A DNA stretch of 64,000 nt from Ichthyophis bannanicus (lineage: Eukaryota > Chordata > Amphibia > Gymnophiona > Ichthyophiidae). Within the stretch, counting starts at the first letter, position 1. Every line of letters begins with the position of its first letter. The position numbers and the translations under genes are program-made. The stretch lies in NCBI GenBank assembly GCA_033557465.1, contig JAWIIG010000039.1, positions 744,001 to 808,000 on the forward strand, written 5' to 3'. Below are positions 51,891 to 63,689 of the stretch, piece by piece. The notes beneath the pieces were generated by a model that ran no database searches, was not told the DNA's origin, and was given only the letters and a program-made list of their open reading frames with translations.

Positions 51891-53100
51891 TCATAGGGCG
51901 TCCGCGTTTTGATGCATCTTCCCCGCTCTGTGTTCAACTCGAAAGTCAAAGGCCTGCAAAGCCATGTACCATCGTGTCAGACGGGCATTATGATTTTTCA
52001 TCTGGTTTAGCCATTTCAGGGGCGCATGGTCCGTAACCAAAAAGAATCTTCGTCCTGTGAGATAGAATTTGAGAGCGTCCACCGCCCATTTGATAGCTAA
52101 ACACTCTCTTTCTATAGTTGAGTAATTCTTTTCTGCTGGGGAAAGTTTCCTGCTGAGAAACATTAATGGATGCTCCGTGCCCTCATGTTTCTGTGATAAC
52201 ACTGCACCTAAACCTGTCTCCGAGGCATCCGTTTGGACAATAAACGGTTACCCAAAGTCTACGCCACGTAACAAAGGTCCTCTACAGAGCCTCTCCTTCA
52301 ATAAAATGAAAGCCTTGTCAGCCTCGATGGTCCACTTCAGTTGGTTTGGAGCGTTCTTCTTCAACATATCCGTCAATAATGCACTCTCTTCGGCAAAATG
52401 CGGAATGAAGCGACGATAATATCCTATTAGGCCCAGAAAACTTCTTAACTGTTTCTTAGTGACTGGCCTTGGAAAATTTTTGACACTCTCTACCTTGTTT
52501 ACTAGAGGTCTGACTGTACCTCGCCCGACCATATGACCAAGATATTTCACCTCTTGTCCGGCAAACATGCACTTTCCCGGGTTCAAGGTCAGGCCTGCTC
52601 GTCTCATCGCCTGTAGCACCGCTTCCACCCTAGGCAAATGCTGATCCCAACTGGAACTGTGTATGATAATATCGTCCATGTAGGCGAGGGCATATTCCTG
52701 GTGTGGCCGTAGGACAAGGTCCACCAACCTCTGACAGGTTGCTGCTGCACCGTGCAGGCCGAAGGGCATCCTTATAAACTGGAAGAGTCCAATTGGCATG
52801 CTAAATGCAGTCTTCGGATGGGACTCCCGTGTTAAGGGAATCTGCCAATAATCCTTAGTCATATCTAAGGTAGTAAGGAACTTGGCTTGCCCCAATCGAT
52901 CCAATAATTCTTCAAGACGCGGCATTGGGTATGCATCAAATGTAGAGATGGCGTTCACTTGCCTAAAGTCTATGAGGAACCTTTGCGTGCCGTCAGGTTT
53001 TGGTACTAGCACAATGGGGCTACTCCAGGGACTTTTGGACTTTTCAATAATTCCCATGTCTAGCATCTCTTGTACCTGGGCCACTACCTCTTGTTTTTGG
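51891..53100 (-). pseudogene. Ty3/gypsy reverse transcriptase and RNase H
   Basis: RT motifs include GIIEKSKSPWSSPIVLVPKPDG, FLTTLDMTKDYWQIPL, MPFGLHGAAATCQRLVD and the catalytic YMDDIII. The RNase H part has CLAIKWAVDALKFYL and LVTDHAPLKWL. One in-frame stop (TAA, near 52246) falls at the start of RNase H. A frameshift near 53100 separates RT from the upstream dUTPase frame. No integrase follows. Confidence 0.9.
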
Positions 53101-53779
53101 CTTCAGGGAGCCTATAGGGCCTCTGCCTAACGACCTCACCAGGTGGGGTGACAAGTTCATGGGCTACTAGCTTTGTCTCCCCGGGAATCGGTGTCAAAAC
53201 ATATGAAAACCTCTCCAGTACTCTGGCTAATTCTTGTTTTTGCAACAGGGAAAGTTCTTCTCCGACCCTAGGCTCTGGGTTTGTTTTACAGTCTGCCAAT
53301 TGCGGACCCAAATCTCCTTCTATTCTTTCTTCCAAGGTAGCCGACAGTCCTTTCACAACTGTCCTCCCGGTAGATCCGAATCCTCCGGTTCCTCGGGTTG
53401 TAGAGGTCATCATGGGCACTTCTTCTAGGGGAGGAAAGCATACTCTCTCACAAATGAGTTGTGCTATTCGATCTCCCACCTTTACCTCGAAGTCTTCCTT
53501 CCCAAAATTGAAGAGTAGTACTTTTATTGCTCCCCTATAGTCGGGGTCAATGACACCTGCCCCCACATCTAAGAAATGTTTTAAAGCCAGACCAGAGCGT
53601 GGGGCGATACGCCCATAACACCCCAACGGTATTTCCATTTGGAGGCCCGTGTCCACCAAGGCCTTTCCTTGTCTTGGAATTACTTGCTCAACTGCGCTAA
53701 ACAAGTCATAGCCAGCTGCTTGGGATGAAGCTCTCCTCGGACTCTGCGCTTTTGGGGACATTCTGCAATACTTTAACAC
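53084..53779 (-). CDS. dUTPase domain of the Ty3/gypsy polyprotein
   Basis: Five conserved trimeric dUTPase motifs are readable in order: [38 protein letters not shown] and the Gly-rich [10 protein letters not shown]. The enzyme hydrolyses dUTP and would limit uracil misincorporation during reverse transcription. The C-terminal extension (about 90 residues) leads into RT. It lies between protease (across the CR1 insertion) and RT. Confidence 0.9.
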   Translation of the reverse strand: MLKYCRMSPKAQSPRRASSQAAGYDLFSAVEQVIPRQGKALVDTGLQMEIPLGCYGRIAPRSGLALKHFLDVGAGVIDPDYRGAIKVLLFNFGKEDFEVKVGDRIAQLICERVCFPPLEEVPMMTSTTRGTGGFGSTGRTVVKGLSATLEERIEGDLGPQLADCKTNPEPRVGEELSLLQKQELARVLERFSYVLTPIPGETKLVAHELVTPPGEVVRQRPYRLPEAKNKR

Positions 53780-54080
53780 AAATTCTGGCTTACTTGCAGA
53801 ATCCTCCTGCGGAAGCTGTTTCCTTGGGTTCAGGTCATGCTTCTGATGTTTCTCGAACTGGGGACCACAGTTACCTTGGCCTCAGCCTTTAGTTGCGCCC
53901 TCTTCATAAGAACATAAGAACATAAGACATGCCATACTGGGTCAGACCGAGTTCCATCAAGCCCAGTATCCTGTTTCCAACAGTGGCCAATCTAGGTCAT
54001 ACGTACCTAGCAATATCCCCAAAAGACACAGGTTCCACTATGCTTGTACTGGGTCAAGCATTGATATCCTGGGTCCCTTT

Positions 54081-55081
54081 TTAATAGTGGTTTATGGACC
54101 TTTCCTCCAGGAACTTGTCCAAACCTTTTTTAAACCCAGCTATACTAACAGCCCTTACTATATCCTCCGGTAACAGATTCCAGAGTTTGATTACACGTTG
54201 AGTGAAAAAATATTTTCTCTTATTAGTCTTAAATAGTTTACCCTGTAGCTTCATTACATGTCCCCTAGTCTTTCTATATTCTGATAGCGTAAACAATTGA
54301 TCCACGTTTATCCGTTCCACTCCATTCATTAATTTATAGACCTCTATCATATCTCCCCTCAGCCGTCTCTTTTCCAAGTTAAAGAGCCCTAACCTTTTTA
54401 GCCTCTCTTCATAGGAGTAGCCTTCCATCCCCTTCACCAATTTGGTGGCTCTTCTCTGTACTTTTTCTAATAACGCTATGTCCTTTTTAAGATACGGTGA
54501 CCAGAATTGCACACAATATTCAAGGTGCGGTCGTACCACGGAGCGATACAGAGGCATTATAATATCCTTTGTTTTATTCTCCATCCCTTTCCTTATGATA
54601 CCTAGCATTCTATTTGCTTTCTTGGCCGCCGCTGCACACTGGGCGGAGGGTTTTAACATGTTATCCACGATGACTCCTAAATCTTTTTCCTGGGTGGTGG
54701 TTTCTAATGTGGAGCCTTGCATCGTGTAACTATAGTGTGGGTTGTTCTTTCCTAGGTGCATAACTTTGCACTTGTCCACATTAAATTTCATCTGCCATTT
54801 GGATGCCCAGTCTTCCAATTTATCCAGATCCTCCTGCAGTTTTCCACAATCCTCTTGGGTTTTAACAACTTTAAATAGTTTTGTGTCATCTGCAAATTTG
54901 ATTACCTCACTAGTTATTCCCTTTTCCAGGTCATTTATGAATATGTCAAAAAGTAGCGGACCCAGTACAGATCCCTGGGGTACTCCACTATTCACCTTTT
55001 TCCAATGGGAATATTGGCCATTTAGCCCTACCCTCTGCTTTCTATCTTTTAACCAGTTCCCGATCCAAGGCTCATTATCAT
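54081..55081 (-). pseudogene. CR1 ORF2, 3' part (RT end and thumb)
   Basis: [23 protein letters not shown] and [17 protein letters not shown] are present and the frame is open to the stop at 54081. It is separated from the 5' part by an L2-tail. Confidence 0.9.
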
Positions 55082-55395
55082 CATTCTAAAATGCACAGTA
55101 AAATTGTAAATACCTCATACTAAGAAATTCTATCCTTTGTATATAGATTCTTATTTACAAATATGTACAAAGTTTCTCAAAGTATAAAAGTTCTTTACAA
55201 ATATGTACTAAGTTTTACAAAGTTTTTACAAATATGTACAAAGTTTCCCATGGTTAAATTCCTAGTTGTATTTGCCTGTTATATGTAAACTCATTATAGT
55301 CTGTTGCGTGCAATGAGTATTCTGTTTAATGTAAACCGCGCTGACGAAAAAGAGTGCGGTATAAAAGAACTATAAATAAATAAAATAAATAAATA
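55082..55395 (+). mobile_element. L2-like LINE 3' fragment in CR1 ORF2
   Basis: It ends GTAAACCGCGCTGACGAAAAAGAGTGCGGTATAAAAGAAC then (AAATA)n. The 5' portion has repeated ACAAATATGTACAAAGTTT units. Confidence 0.78.
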
Positions 55396-57293
55396 AATAG
55401 TACACTGCCTCCTATCCCATGACTTTTTAGCTTCGCCAAAAGTCTCTGATGGGGGACCTTGTCAAATGCTTTCTGAAAGTCCAGATACACTATATCAACC
55501 GACTCACCTTTGTCTACCTGTTTATGCACACCTTCAAAAAAACATATCAGATTAGTAAGACAAGATCTTCCTTGTCTAAAGCCATGTTGGCTGTCTCCCA
55601 TTAGGCCATGACTAAGTACATGTGGTGTAATTTTGTTCTTTATGATGGTTTCTACCATTTTCCCTGGTACTGATGTCAGGCTCACCGGTCTGTAATTTCC
55701 CGGGTCACCCCTGGAACTCTTTTTAAAAATTGGTGTTACGTTGGCGACCCTCCAATCTTCAGGTATTACAGATGATTTTAATGAAAGTTCACAGATTATC
55801 AATAGCAGGTCTGCAATCTCATATTTCAGTTCTTTCAACACTCTGGGATGTATACCATCTGGTCCAGGTGATTTGCTACTATTCAGTTTATCAAATAGTT
55901 GTAATATATCTTCCCGGTGTAGCAATATTTCTCTCAATACCTCTGCAGTATCACCTTTAAATACCACTTCAGTCTTGGGTAACATCCCTACATCTTCCTC
56001 AGTAAAGACCGAAGCAAAGAATTCATTCAGTCTCTCCGCTATAGCCTTGTCTCCTCTTACTGCCCCTTTTACCCCTCTATCATCTAATGGTCCAATTGAC
56101 TCTCTCACAGGCCTTTTGCTACAAATGTACTTGAAAAAGTCTTTATTTCGTGTTTTTACTTCCATAGCGAGTTTCTTCTCAAATTCCCGCTTTGCCTGCC
56201 TTATCAATGCTTTGCATTTAACTTGCCAGTGCTTGTGCTGTTTCCAGTTTTCATCATTTGGCTCTTTTTTCCATTTCCTGAAGGTTGCTTTTTTGGCAGC
56301 AACAGCCTCTCTGACCTCACCTTTAAACCATGCTGGCAGTTTTTTGGACTTTCTTCCACTTTTCTTAATGCGTGGAATACAGCTGGTCTGGGCTTCGAGG
56401 ATAGTATTTTTAAATAACACCCAAGCTTGCTGTAAGTCTTTAACCTTTGGAACCGCTCCTTTTAGTTTTTTCCTAACTATATTCCTCATTCTATCATAGT
56501 CTCCCCTTTGAAAGTTAAAAGGTTGTACTGTGGATTCCTTTACTATCTGTCCACTAATTAAATCAAACATGATCATACTATGATCACTATTGCCAAGTGG
56601 TCCCAACACCCTTATTTCTTGCACCAGATCTGGCGTTCCACTAAGGACTAGGTCCAGTATGGCTTCCCCTCTGGTCGGTTCATGAACCAGCTGCTCCAAG
56701 AAGCAGTCATTTATTTCATCTAGAAACTTTATCTCTCTAGCTTGTCCTGCTGTGACACTGACCCAGTCGATACCGGGGTAATTGAAATCACCCATTATTA
56801 CTACTCTGTTGTGACTTTTGTTAGCTTCCTTGATTTCTTTGAGCATTTCATCATCCATTTGTTCATTCTGGCCGGGCGGTCGATAGTATACTCCCACTGC
56901 CATCACCTTCCCCTTCATAAATGGAATTTCAATCCATAGAGATTCTACAGCAAATTTTGTTCCCTGCAAAACTTTAATCCTTTCTGACTCAATGCCCTCT
57001 CTAACATAGAGCGCAACCCCTCCACCAATTTGATCAGCTCTATCATTACGATATAGTTTGTATCCAGGTATCACAGTGTCCCACTGGTTATCCTCCTTCC
57101 ACCATGTCTCTGAGAGTGCAATTATATCTAACCTCTCATTTAGTGCTATACATTCTAACTCTCCCATCTTATTGTTTAGACTTCTAGCATTGGCATACAA
57201 GCATTTTAGAGACTGCATTTTATTCATATTAATCTGGCTATTGGTAGGCATGGGTAATTTGGAATCTTTATGCTCTGTCTGCTCCTTACTCAA
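55396..57293 (-). pseudogene. CR1 ORF2, 5' part (endonuclease and RT fingers/palm)
   Basis: An AP-endonuclease domain (YANARSLNNKMGEL, IALSETWW, GVYYRPPG, IMGDFNYPGIDW, LGNSDHSMIMFDL) is followed by a linker and RT (SPGPDGIHPRVLKE, YLDFQKAFDKVPH). The frame is open until the L2-tail. The ATG at 57293 is a plausible ORF2 start. Confidence 0.9.
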
Positions 57294-57329
57294 GGGCTAC
57301 TATACTCCCTTTTGAAACCTCACTGCTTT

Positions 57330-57640
57330 TGGAGTGGAGGAGTGGCCTAGTGGTTGGGGCAAGGTACTTCAGGCCGGAAGGTCGGGGGTTCAAATCCCAC
57401 TAGAGGACAGCAACCTTGGGCCGGAAGGACTGGGGTTTTTAGTCCCACAGCTGCTCCTTGTGGTCTTGGGCAAGCCACTTAACCCTCCATAGCCCATGTT
57501 CCCTGTAAAATAGTTATCTCCAAGTTATAATGCCCTGTTCAATGTAATTTCAATTTGTTCAATGTAAACCGCACTGATGCAGAATAGCACGGTATATAAG
57601 AGAATGTAAATAAATAAATAAATAATAAATAAATCCTTCA
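57330..57640 (+). mobile_element. CORE (MIR-like) tRNA-derived SINE
   Basis: An A-box-like TGGCCTAGTGGTTGG and a B box GGGTTCAAATCCCAC, then CORE CTTGTGGTCTTGGGCAAGCCACTTAACCCTCCATAGCC. The L2-like tail (GTAAACCGCACTGATGCAGAATAGCACGGTATATAAG) and (AAATA)n follow. This is the best preserved copy in the window. Confidence 0.9.
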
Positions 57641-57697
57641 AGGATACCTTCGTCCGAACCATGTGCTCCTGGGCGACTGTCGGCTTTCCCCTATTTT

Positions 57698-58096
57698 CTA
57701 GTTTAAAAGCTTCTCTATCTCCTTTTTAAAGGTTAATGCCAGCAGTCTGGTCCCATCCTGATTAAGGTGAAGCCCATCCCTTCGGAAGAGCCCCCCCTTT
57801 CCCCAGAATGTTCCCCAGTTCCTAACAAATCCAAAACCCTCATCCTTGCACCATTGTCTCATCCACGCATTGAGACTCCGGAGCTCTGCCTGTCTTTTGG
57901 GTCCTGCACGTGGAACAGGAAGCATTTCGGAGAACGCTACCCTGGAAGTTCTGGATTTCAACTTCCTACCTAAAAGCTTAAATTTAGCCTCCAGAACTTC
58001 CCTACCACATTTTCCTATGTCATTGGTACCAACATGTACCAAGACAGCAGACTCCTCCCCAGCACTATCTATGATCCTATCTAGGCGGTCCCTCAC
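57698..58096 (-). CDS. CR1 ORF1 esterase-like (SGNH) domain, partial
   Basis: VLVHVGTNDIG and DGLHLNQDGTRLL match the block III (GxND) and block V (DxxH) motifs of SGNH hydrolases found in CR1/L2 ORF1 proteins. The block I Ser lies in the missing N-terminal part, removed by 5' truncation. The domain is thought to act on lipids or to aid RNP handling; its role in retrotransposition is unsettled. Confidence 0.82.
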   Translation of the reverse strand: MRDRLDRIIDSAGEESAVLVHVGTNDIGKCGREVLEAKFKLLGRKLKSRTSRVAFSEMLPVPRAGPKRQAELRSLNAWMRQWCKDEGFGFVRNWGTFWGKGGLFRRDGLHLNQDGTRLLALTFKKEIEKLLN

Positions 58097-58127
58097 AGGG
58101 TTTTCCCATTCTTCCTTTCTGATTCTT

Positions 58128-59512
58128 ATCCGAAGGGAAAGTTATTAGGTCCTCATGAGAGGGAAGATCACATACTGACTCATAAGGCGGTTCTTCCTCT
58201 CTATCTAAAGCCTCTGATTGGGCGCGTGTAGATACCAAACCTGCCCGTGGATGCAGACCCTTCTCTAATCCCCTCTTAAATTGGGGCCAATCTCTACCCA
58301 GCACCAGGTCATATGGTAACCTTGGGACTACTGCTATCAGGATTTCCTTTCTCATCCCTAAGCCTTTCACTATCACTTTGTGTACGGGATAAAAGGACGA
58401 TGCCCCATGAATGCACCTAATCTTAACCTTTCCTTCAGGTTGGCTCAGGACTGCCTCACCCTGGGTTTCTACCACTTGCCAGAGTTTTCTAGAAATCATA
58501 CTCTGGTCTGCTCCGGAGTGTAGTAAAGCATCAGTAGCAATACCCTGCACTTCTACAGACAGGAGAAAACCTTCCCTGATTCCTTTTCCATCAGCAGTTT
58601 TCAGTGCTGTTCGTGCTTTGCAATCCTTCTGCAAATGCCCTTCAACACCACACCGAAAACATTTTCTCTTTATACAATGGCTTCTTTGCATAGGCATACA
58701 CACTTTCATAGCATCCTCTTTTGGCGCTACCTTCCTTTCTGATAATTCAAAACCTGCCGCTTTGGAAGCGTCCCTTTTCCCCTGACCCGCCAATTCCGCT
58801 TCTATATAGCGTTCCGGCAGCAAGGTTGCTTCATTTGCGGTCCAGCAGTTTTGCAATATCAGGAAGGCTTGTATGTCCCTCGGGACTGAGGCCATGAATT
58901 GTTCTAACACAATATTATCTATAACAGATTCTATGGTTTTACCCTCTGGCATCAACCACTTTTCTACTAAGCTTTTGATCCTCTGGCAAAGAGCCTTTGG
59001 CATCTCACCAGGTTTTAATTTTGTACTTCTTAGCAAGCGATGATAAACCATCGGGGTTAATCCTAGGCGATCCCTTATGGCTTTTCTTAGCTCATCATAA
59101 TCATTAACAGGTGCCGTGGGCATGGCCCTATACCCCGCCAATGCCTCACCAGTGAGGGATGTGGCCAGGCGTACAGCCCATTGCTCCTTTGGCCAGCCTA
59201 CTGTGTGTGCAACCCTATCAAACGATTCCAAGAAATCGTCTATGTTATCATTGGCAGACAACTGTCCAAAAGTAAATATCCCACAAGACTGTGGTCCTAC
59301 CCCACAGGTATGTACTGTCTCTGCAAAGCCTGGAGGGGTTTGTGCCGCTTCTGCCGTCTTCTTCTGGCTAGCCAGCCACGCCTCATCATGTCCAACACAG
59401 GTTTTTGTTGTGCTTGCATCACTGCTGCGGCCTGCTCCTGGGCCTGGTATGACATCTCCCTCTGTTTCTCAAATTGAGCTGCCATCCATTGCAGTACGTC
59501 CTTGCACTCCAT
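58128..59512 (-). pseudogene. Ty3/gypsy gag and protease
   Basis: Gag starts at the ATG at 59512 with a Gln-rich helix-forming segment, then is frameshifted near 59290. The following frame has a capsid-like helical region (FLESFDRVAHTVGW, GEALAGYRAM, ERYIEAELAGQ) and one CCHC knuckle (CFRCGVEGHLQKDC). The protease domain follows, where the expected DSGA is HSGA (ALLHSGADQSMI), and a VLGRDW second motif. Loss of the catalytic Asp would inactivate the protease. CR1 cuts the 3' end near 58127. Confidence 0.85.
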
Positions 59513-59837
59513 AGCCGTAGTTTTCTGTAAGGAAGAAAAGAAAGAGAAAACACCACCAAGTGCAGTACGGCAACAACACTTCAGCTAGTCTCTTGGTTTA
59601 AGCTGTTTGGGATTCCTGCACTTTTGCACTTGAATCCTTTACTAGCCCAATTATCTACAGGTTACCTGAGAACAGGCGTTGATTCAAACCTCTCAAAAGT
59701 GAAGGTCTCAGCTGTCCTCTGTGATTCAGTTGACCTGCCTGCGTTTTCCCACTGTAATCCTCTGTGCAGCTCAGCAGTGCATTTGTCTTCTGTGAAAATC
59801 CTGAGGTGCTTGGAAAATCCTGGCGCATGCATGGAAA

Positions 59838-59855
59838 AATCCAAGAACTGCGCCA
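59838..59855 (-). promoter_or_regulatory. Primer-binding site of the Ty3/gypsy element
   Basis: On the minus strand TGGCGCAGTTCTTGG starts two bases inside the 5' LTR end, the standard position. I cannot name the tRNA with confidence. Confidence 0.6.
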
Positions 59856-59857
59856 CT

Positions 59858-60198
59858 TGTCGTGACCCCAGCCCCGGCCAAGGGCCTAGAGGCATAGGGC
59901 TGCCAATTTTAGTCCTCTAATAAAGGAACTGAACACTATTCTTGTCCACAGTGAGGCATTCTGGGACTTGTAGTTTTTCCTCGTTCAAGGATAGTCGTGT
60001 AAGCCAAGGGTTAAAGGCAAAGACAAAAGTTTATTTTTCCCCAAATGCACTAAGGTTCAAACACACATCAGAATATTCTTCTCCAAGCAATACTTCAGAA
60101 ATTATAAATAAGCTGGAACTGAGGAAGCTTCATAAGCTTTTAAAACATGTGCGGTTGTTTTCATAAAGTAATCAGCAAACCAAAATACAGCTTCTCTG
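59858..60198 (-). repeat. Ty3/gypsy 5' LTR, truncated
   Basis: It matches 50478 onward until CAGCTTCTCT, where sequence changes abruptly to a LINE fragment, so the promoter-proximal end of the LTR is missing. Confidence 0.85.
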
Positions 60199-60567
60199 GC
60201 GACCCTCTGGATAGCTATCCTAAATTGTGTTCGGTCTTCAGTCAGGTGGCTTATTGTTGACAGACTGGTTCCCTGTAGCTGCTGTTATTGTATCGATCCA
60301 TCTCATTGCTGGCCTTCCTCTTTTGCGTTGACCTTCTATTTTGCCAAGCATGATGTCTTTCTCTAATGATCTCTCTCTCCCCGCATGATGTGTCCAAAGT
60401 ATGAAAGTCGAAGTCTTGTCATCTGAGCTTCTAAAGAAAGCTTAGGTTTGATCTCCTCTAGTACAGACTGGTTTGTTCTTCGGGCAGTCCATGGTATACA
60501 CAATATTCGCCGCCAGCACCATAATTCAAAGGCATCAATTTTCTTCCTGTCTATCTTTTTCACTTTC
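60199..60567 (-). mobile_element. RTE/L1-type LINE ORF2 C-terminal fragment
   Basis: The frame reads KIDAFELWCWRRILCIPWTARRTNQSV then LRLSYFGHIMR, a C-terminal signature of a non-LTR retrotransposon lineage different from CR1 and L2. Both ends are truncated. Confidence 0.75.
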
Positions 60568-62640
60568 TTTAATTTACTTTACTTTATTATACACTTGATA
60601 GACCGCTTACGTCAAAAACATTAAAGCGGTGTACAAATAAAAATAAAAGGCAGCACTGCAAACTACGGAAAAAGGAACGCCAAAAATAATAGGAAAGAAA
60701 GAAAAGAGTAGCAAAACTATACAAACAATAAGCAATAGTCAACAACCAAACACAGGTAAAGGACAATGAACAAGACCAGCAAGACAGACAAGGGGGTAAC
60801 AGGACCAAACTAAGGTAAGACAAGACAACGATCTGGGAAAGCATCATGGAGGGCAAACAGGAGGGAGATCAAATAATTTCTGAAACAGATGGGTTTTAAG
60901 TGAGGATTTGAACTGCGAATAGGAGGCTTCTAAACGGAGGGACGGGGGCAGGGCATTCCATAACCGGGGTCCAAGGAAGAAAAAGGCAGAGTGGCGGGTT
61001 TTTTCAAGATGTGCGTGAGACGGGGATGGTAAGACCAGACGATTAGCGTGAAGGGAACGGAGCTGGCGGTAGGGTGTATGAAGAGAAATTAAATCAGCCA
61101 GGTACAGAGGATTATTTGTGTAAATTGCACGGTGAGTGAGGATAAGAAGTTTGTAATGAAATCGAATACAGAGGGGGAGCCAGTGAAGGTGGATAAGAAT
61201 GGGGGTGATGTGATCAAAACGACGGGCGAAGGTGATAATACGGGCAGCAGTATTCTGAATGAGCTGAAGGCGGTGAAGTTGATACTTGGGAAGGTTAGCC
61301 AGAAAAATATTACAGTAATCGAGATGACTGATGATAAGAGCAAGGACGAGAGTAACCAAAGACCCGAAAGGAAGAAGTGAACGGACAGCCCTAAGCTGAC
61401 GGAGAATAGCAAAGGAACACCTAGTGAGGGAGGAGATATGATCATGGAAAGAAAGGGAGGAATCAAGAATTACCCCAAGATACCGAAAAGAAGATACCAG
61501 AGGGATGGGGACAGAATCAATTCTGGGGGCAACAGACGGACAAGACCCGCTCAGAGAAACCCACATAGCCGTAGACTTAGATGGGTTAAGACGGAGGAGG
61601 TGTTGAGAAAGCCAAGAGGCTACATGAGAAAGACAAGAGTTGAGGGGGGTGAGATCCAGTGAAAGTGGAGAGGTATGATAGAGCAGAATAATATCATCAG
61701 CATAAACATAACAGGACACTGGGTGTTGCTGAAGCACAAGAAGCAGGGGGGCCAGGAAGATGTTAAACAACAAAGGGGACAGTACAGAGCCCTGAGGGAC
61801 ACCGCAAGTGAGAGGAAAAGAACTAGATGACTTACATGTATAAGGTAACAGAAAAGGAACGAGCAGTGAGAAAGGAACGAAACCAAAGAAGAACCGCACC
61901 ACGTAACCGCACCTCAGCAAGACGAGTGAGAAGAAGAGTGTGGTCAATTAAATCAAAAGCCGCAGATAAGTCAAGAGACACCAAGAGAGTAACATCACCG
62001 CGATCATGTGAAACGTGTAATTCATTCAAAACAGCCAAAAGGACAGTCTCAGTGCTGTGACCCTGTCGGAAACCAGCTTGTCGAGGGTGAAGGGTGTTCG
62101 TAGACTCAATGTGAGAGGACAACTGAATAAATGCAAAACGTTCCAAGAGTTTGGCCAGATAGGGGAGGTTAGAGACAGGGCGCCAATGGGCAAGGACAGA
62201 TGGATCAAGGGAAGGTTGTTTTAAGAGTGGATGAACAATGGCTGACTTCCATGGGGAGGGGAACAAACCAGAGGAAAAACTTGTATTAATGATGGTGGTG
62301 ATAATGGGGACCAACTGTAGTGAGGGATCAGAAAGCCAACGAGAAGGGATTGGGTCCAGGGAACATGTGGTCTTACGGGAGGTGGATAGTATCGAGAGAA
62401 GTTCGGCGGGAAGAATCGGATGGAATGAAGACCAAGTGTGGGCAAGAGCCCGATTGGATAGAGGAGAAGACGACAGCAACGCATGATCAGTAGTAAGTGG
62501 GTTGCAGGGGGAAACAGGTGGGGAGAGAGGGGGCGGTAAAGGGGTAGAAAAGGAGGCACGGAGGGTAAGAACTTTATCAGAAAAGAAGGTAGCTAGGGAA
62601 TGGGGATCCGGGGCCTTCACAGCCATGAAGGACTAGAAAG
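60568..62640 (-). mobile_element. L2-type LINE (ORF2 RT, broken)
   Basis: Two overlapping frames (62626-61832 and 61947-60844) together cover the [60 protein letters not shown] and the catalytic YADDIILLYH. A frameshift lies near 61850-61940. The 3' end near 60568-60640 carries GACGTAAGCGGTCTATCAAGTG and an A/T-rich tail. The endonuclease part is missing. Confidence 0.9.
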
Positions 62641-62759
62641 GGGGGCTGTTACTTCTGGAGAGAAATCTGATATTGTGAGTATATACTTCTGGGAATTTTT
62701 CTGAAAGGAATTTTTTTCTTTTAAAGCTAATTAATCTGTGAACCCACTATTTTTTGTTA

Positions 62760-63350
62760 AATCAGTCAGGGCCTAGTAGAAACAGTTTAAGATTCAATTT
62801 AAAACACAGAAGAGAACTTTCTGGCTACCTTTCATACCCAGTAGAGAGCTGTAGTTTAAATTTCATAGTCACTCAGGGCCTAGCATCAGCAAAGTACTTT
62901 TAGTTTCAATTTAAAACACAGAAGAGAGCTTTCTGGTTAACTTTAGAATCCAGCAGAGAGCTTGTAGTTTAAATTTCATAGTCACTCAGGGCCTAGCATC
63001 AGCAAAGTACTTTTAGTTTCAAATTAAAACACAGAAGAGAGCTTTCTGGTTAAATTTAGAACCCAGCAGAGAGCTTGTAGTTTAAATTTCATAATAGGAT
63101 AGGGCCTAGCATCAGCAAAGTACTTTTAGTTTCAAATTAAAACACAGAAGAGAGCTTTCTGGTTAACTTTAAAATCCAGCAGCGAGCTTGCAGTTTAAAT
63201 GTCATAGCCACTCAGGACCTAGCATCAGCTAAGTACTTTTAGTTTCAAATTAAAACACAGAAGAGAGCTTTCTGGTTAAATTTAGAATCCAGCAGAGAGC
63301 TTGTAGTTTAAATTTCATAATAGGTTAGAGCCTAGCAGCAGCAAAGAGCT
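62760..63350 (+). repeat. Five to six ~120-bp tandem repeats
   Basis: Units contain AACACAGAAGAGAGCTTTCT, CCAGCAGAGAGCTTGTAGTTTAAATTTCATA and GGGCCTAGCATCAGCAAAGTACTTTTAGTTTCAA. They lie upstream of a CR1 ORF1 start in the same orientation, so they may be its 5' UTR promoter repeats. Confidence 0.85.
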
Positions 63351-63689
63351 ATAATTTAAATCAAATCAGAATATAGCTTACCTCAGCAGCACAGGACAGG
63401 GTACTGTGTAGCAGCCCTCTTTTAATAAGTGTTATATCCCTCCCTCCCTCCCCACACCCACCCTCCCCTGGGATAATCACAGCTTTATAGGTACTTGCAC
63501 AACTTAAAAGACAGGAGGTGCTCTCAGGTGAAGCTCATTACCCAAATAAGTCATACACTAAGGACCTGAGATTAATTAAGCTTCAGGTGAACAAGGTATA
63601 TTAAACTTATTATGTACAGTTTTACTGGTATAAATATCCATAGCACCCTTTAGTACGTAAAGAACTTAAAGATCTAAACACAAACTTAA
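63351..63689 (+). promoter_or_regulatory. Probable CR1 5' UTR, non-coding
   Basis: C-rich (CCCTCCCTCCC near 63440-63470) and otherwise unremarkable sequence between the tandem repeats and CR1 ORF1. Confidence 0.45.

Larger units (their letters stand above)
53908..58127 (-). mobile_element. CR1 LINE inserted in the Ty3/gypsy element
   Basis: The 3' end (antisense ACATAAGACATGCCATACTGGGTCAGACC near 53925) and both ORFs are present. ORF1 is cut at its 5' end. Two later insertions interrupt it: an L2-tail at about 55082-55395 in ORF2 and a CORE-SINE at about 57330-57640 between the ORFs. It is the same subfamily as the copy at 23219-25846. Confidence 0.92.
50478..60198 (-). mobile_element. Ty3/gypsy LTR retrotransposon with dUTPase and third ORF
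   Basis: LTRs matching each other begin (plus strand) at 50478 and 59858. Between them on the minus strand lie gag-protease, a 4.2-kb CR1 insertion, dUTPase, RT, RNase H and a third ORF. No integrase motif was found between RNase H and the third ORF (51804-51891) nor beside the dUTPase. The right LTR is cut at 60198 by another LINE fragment. Frames are broken in several places. Confidence 0.9.

Noticed and set aside
57340..57400. A tRNA gene
   Set aside because: A and B boxes belong to a SINE head followed by a CORE segment and LINE tail; the acceptor stem is not intact.
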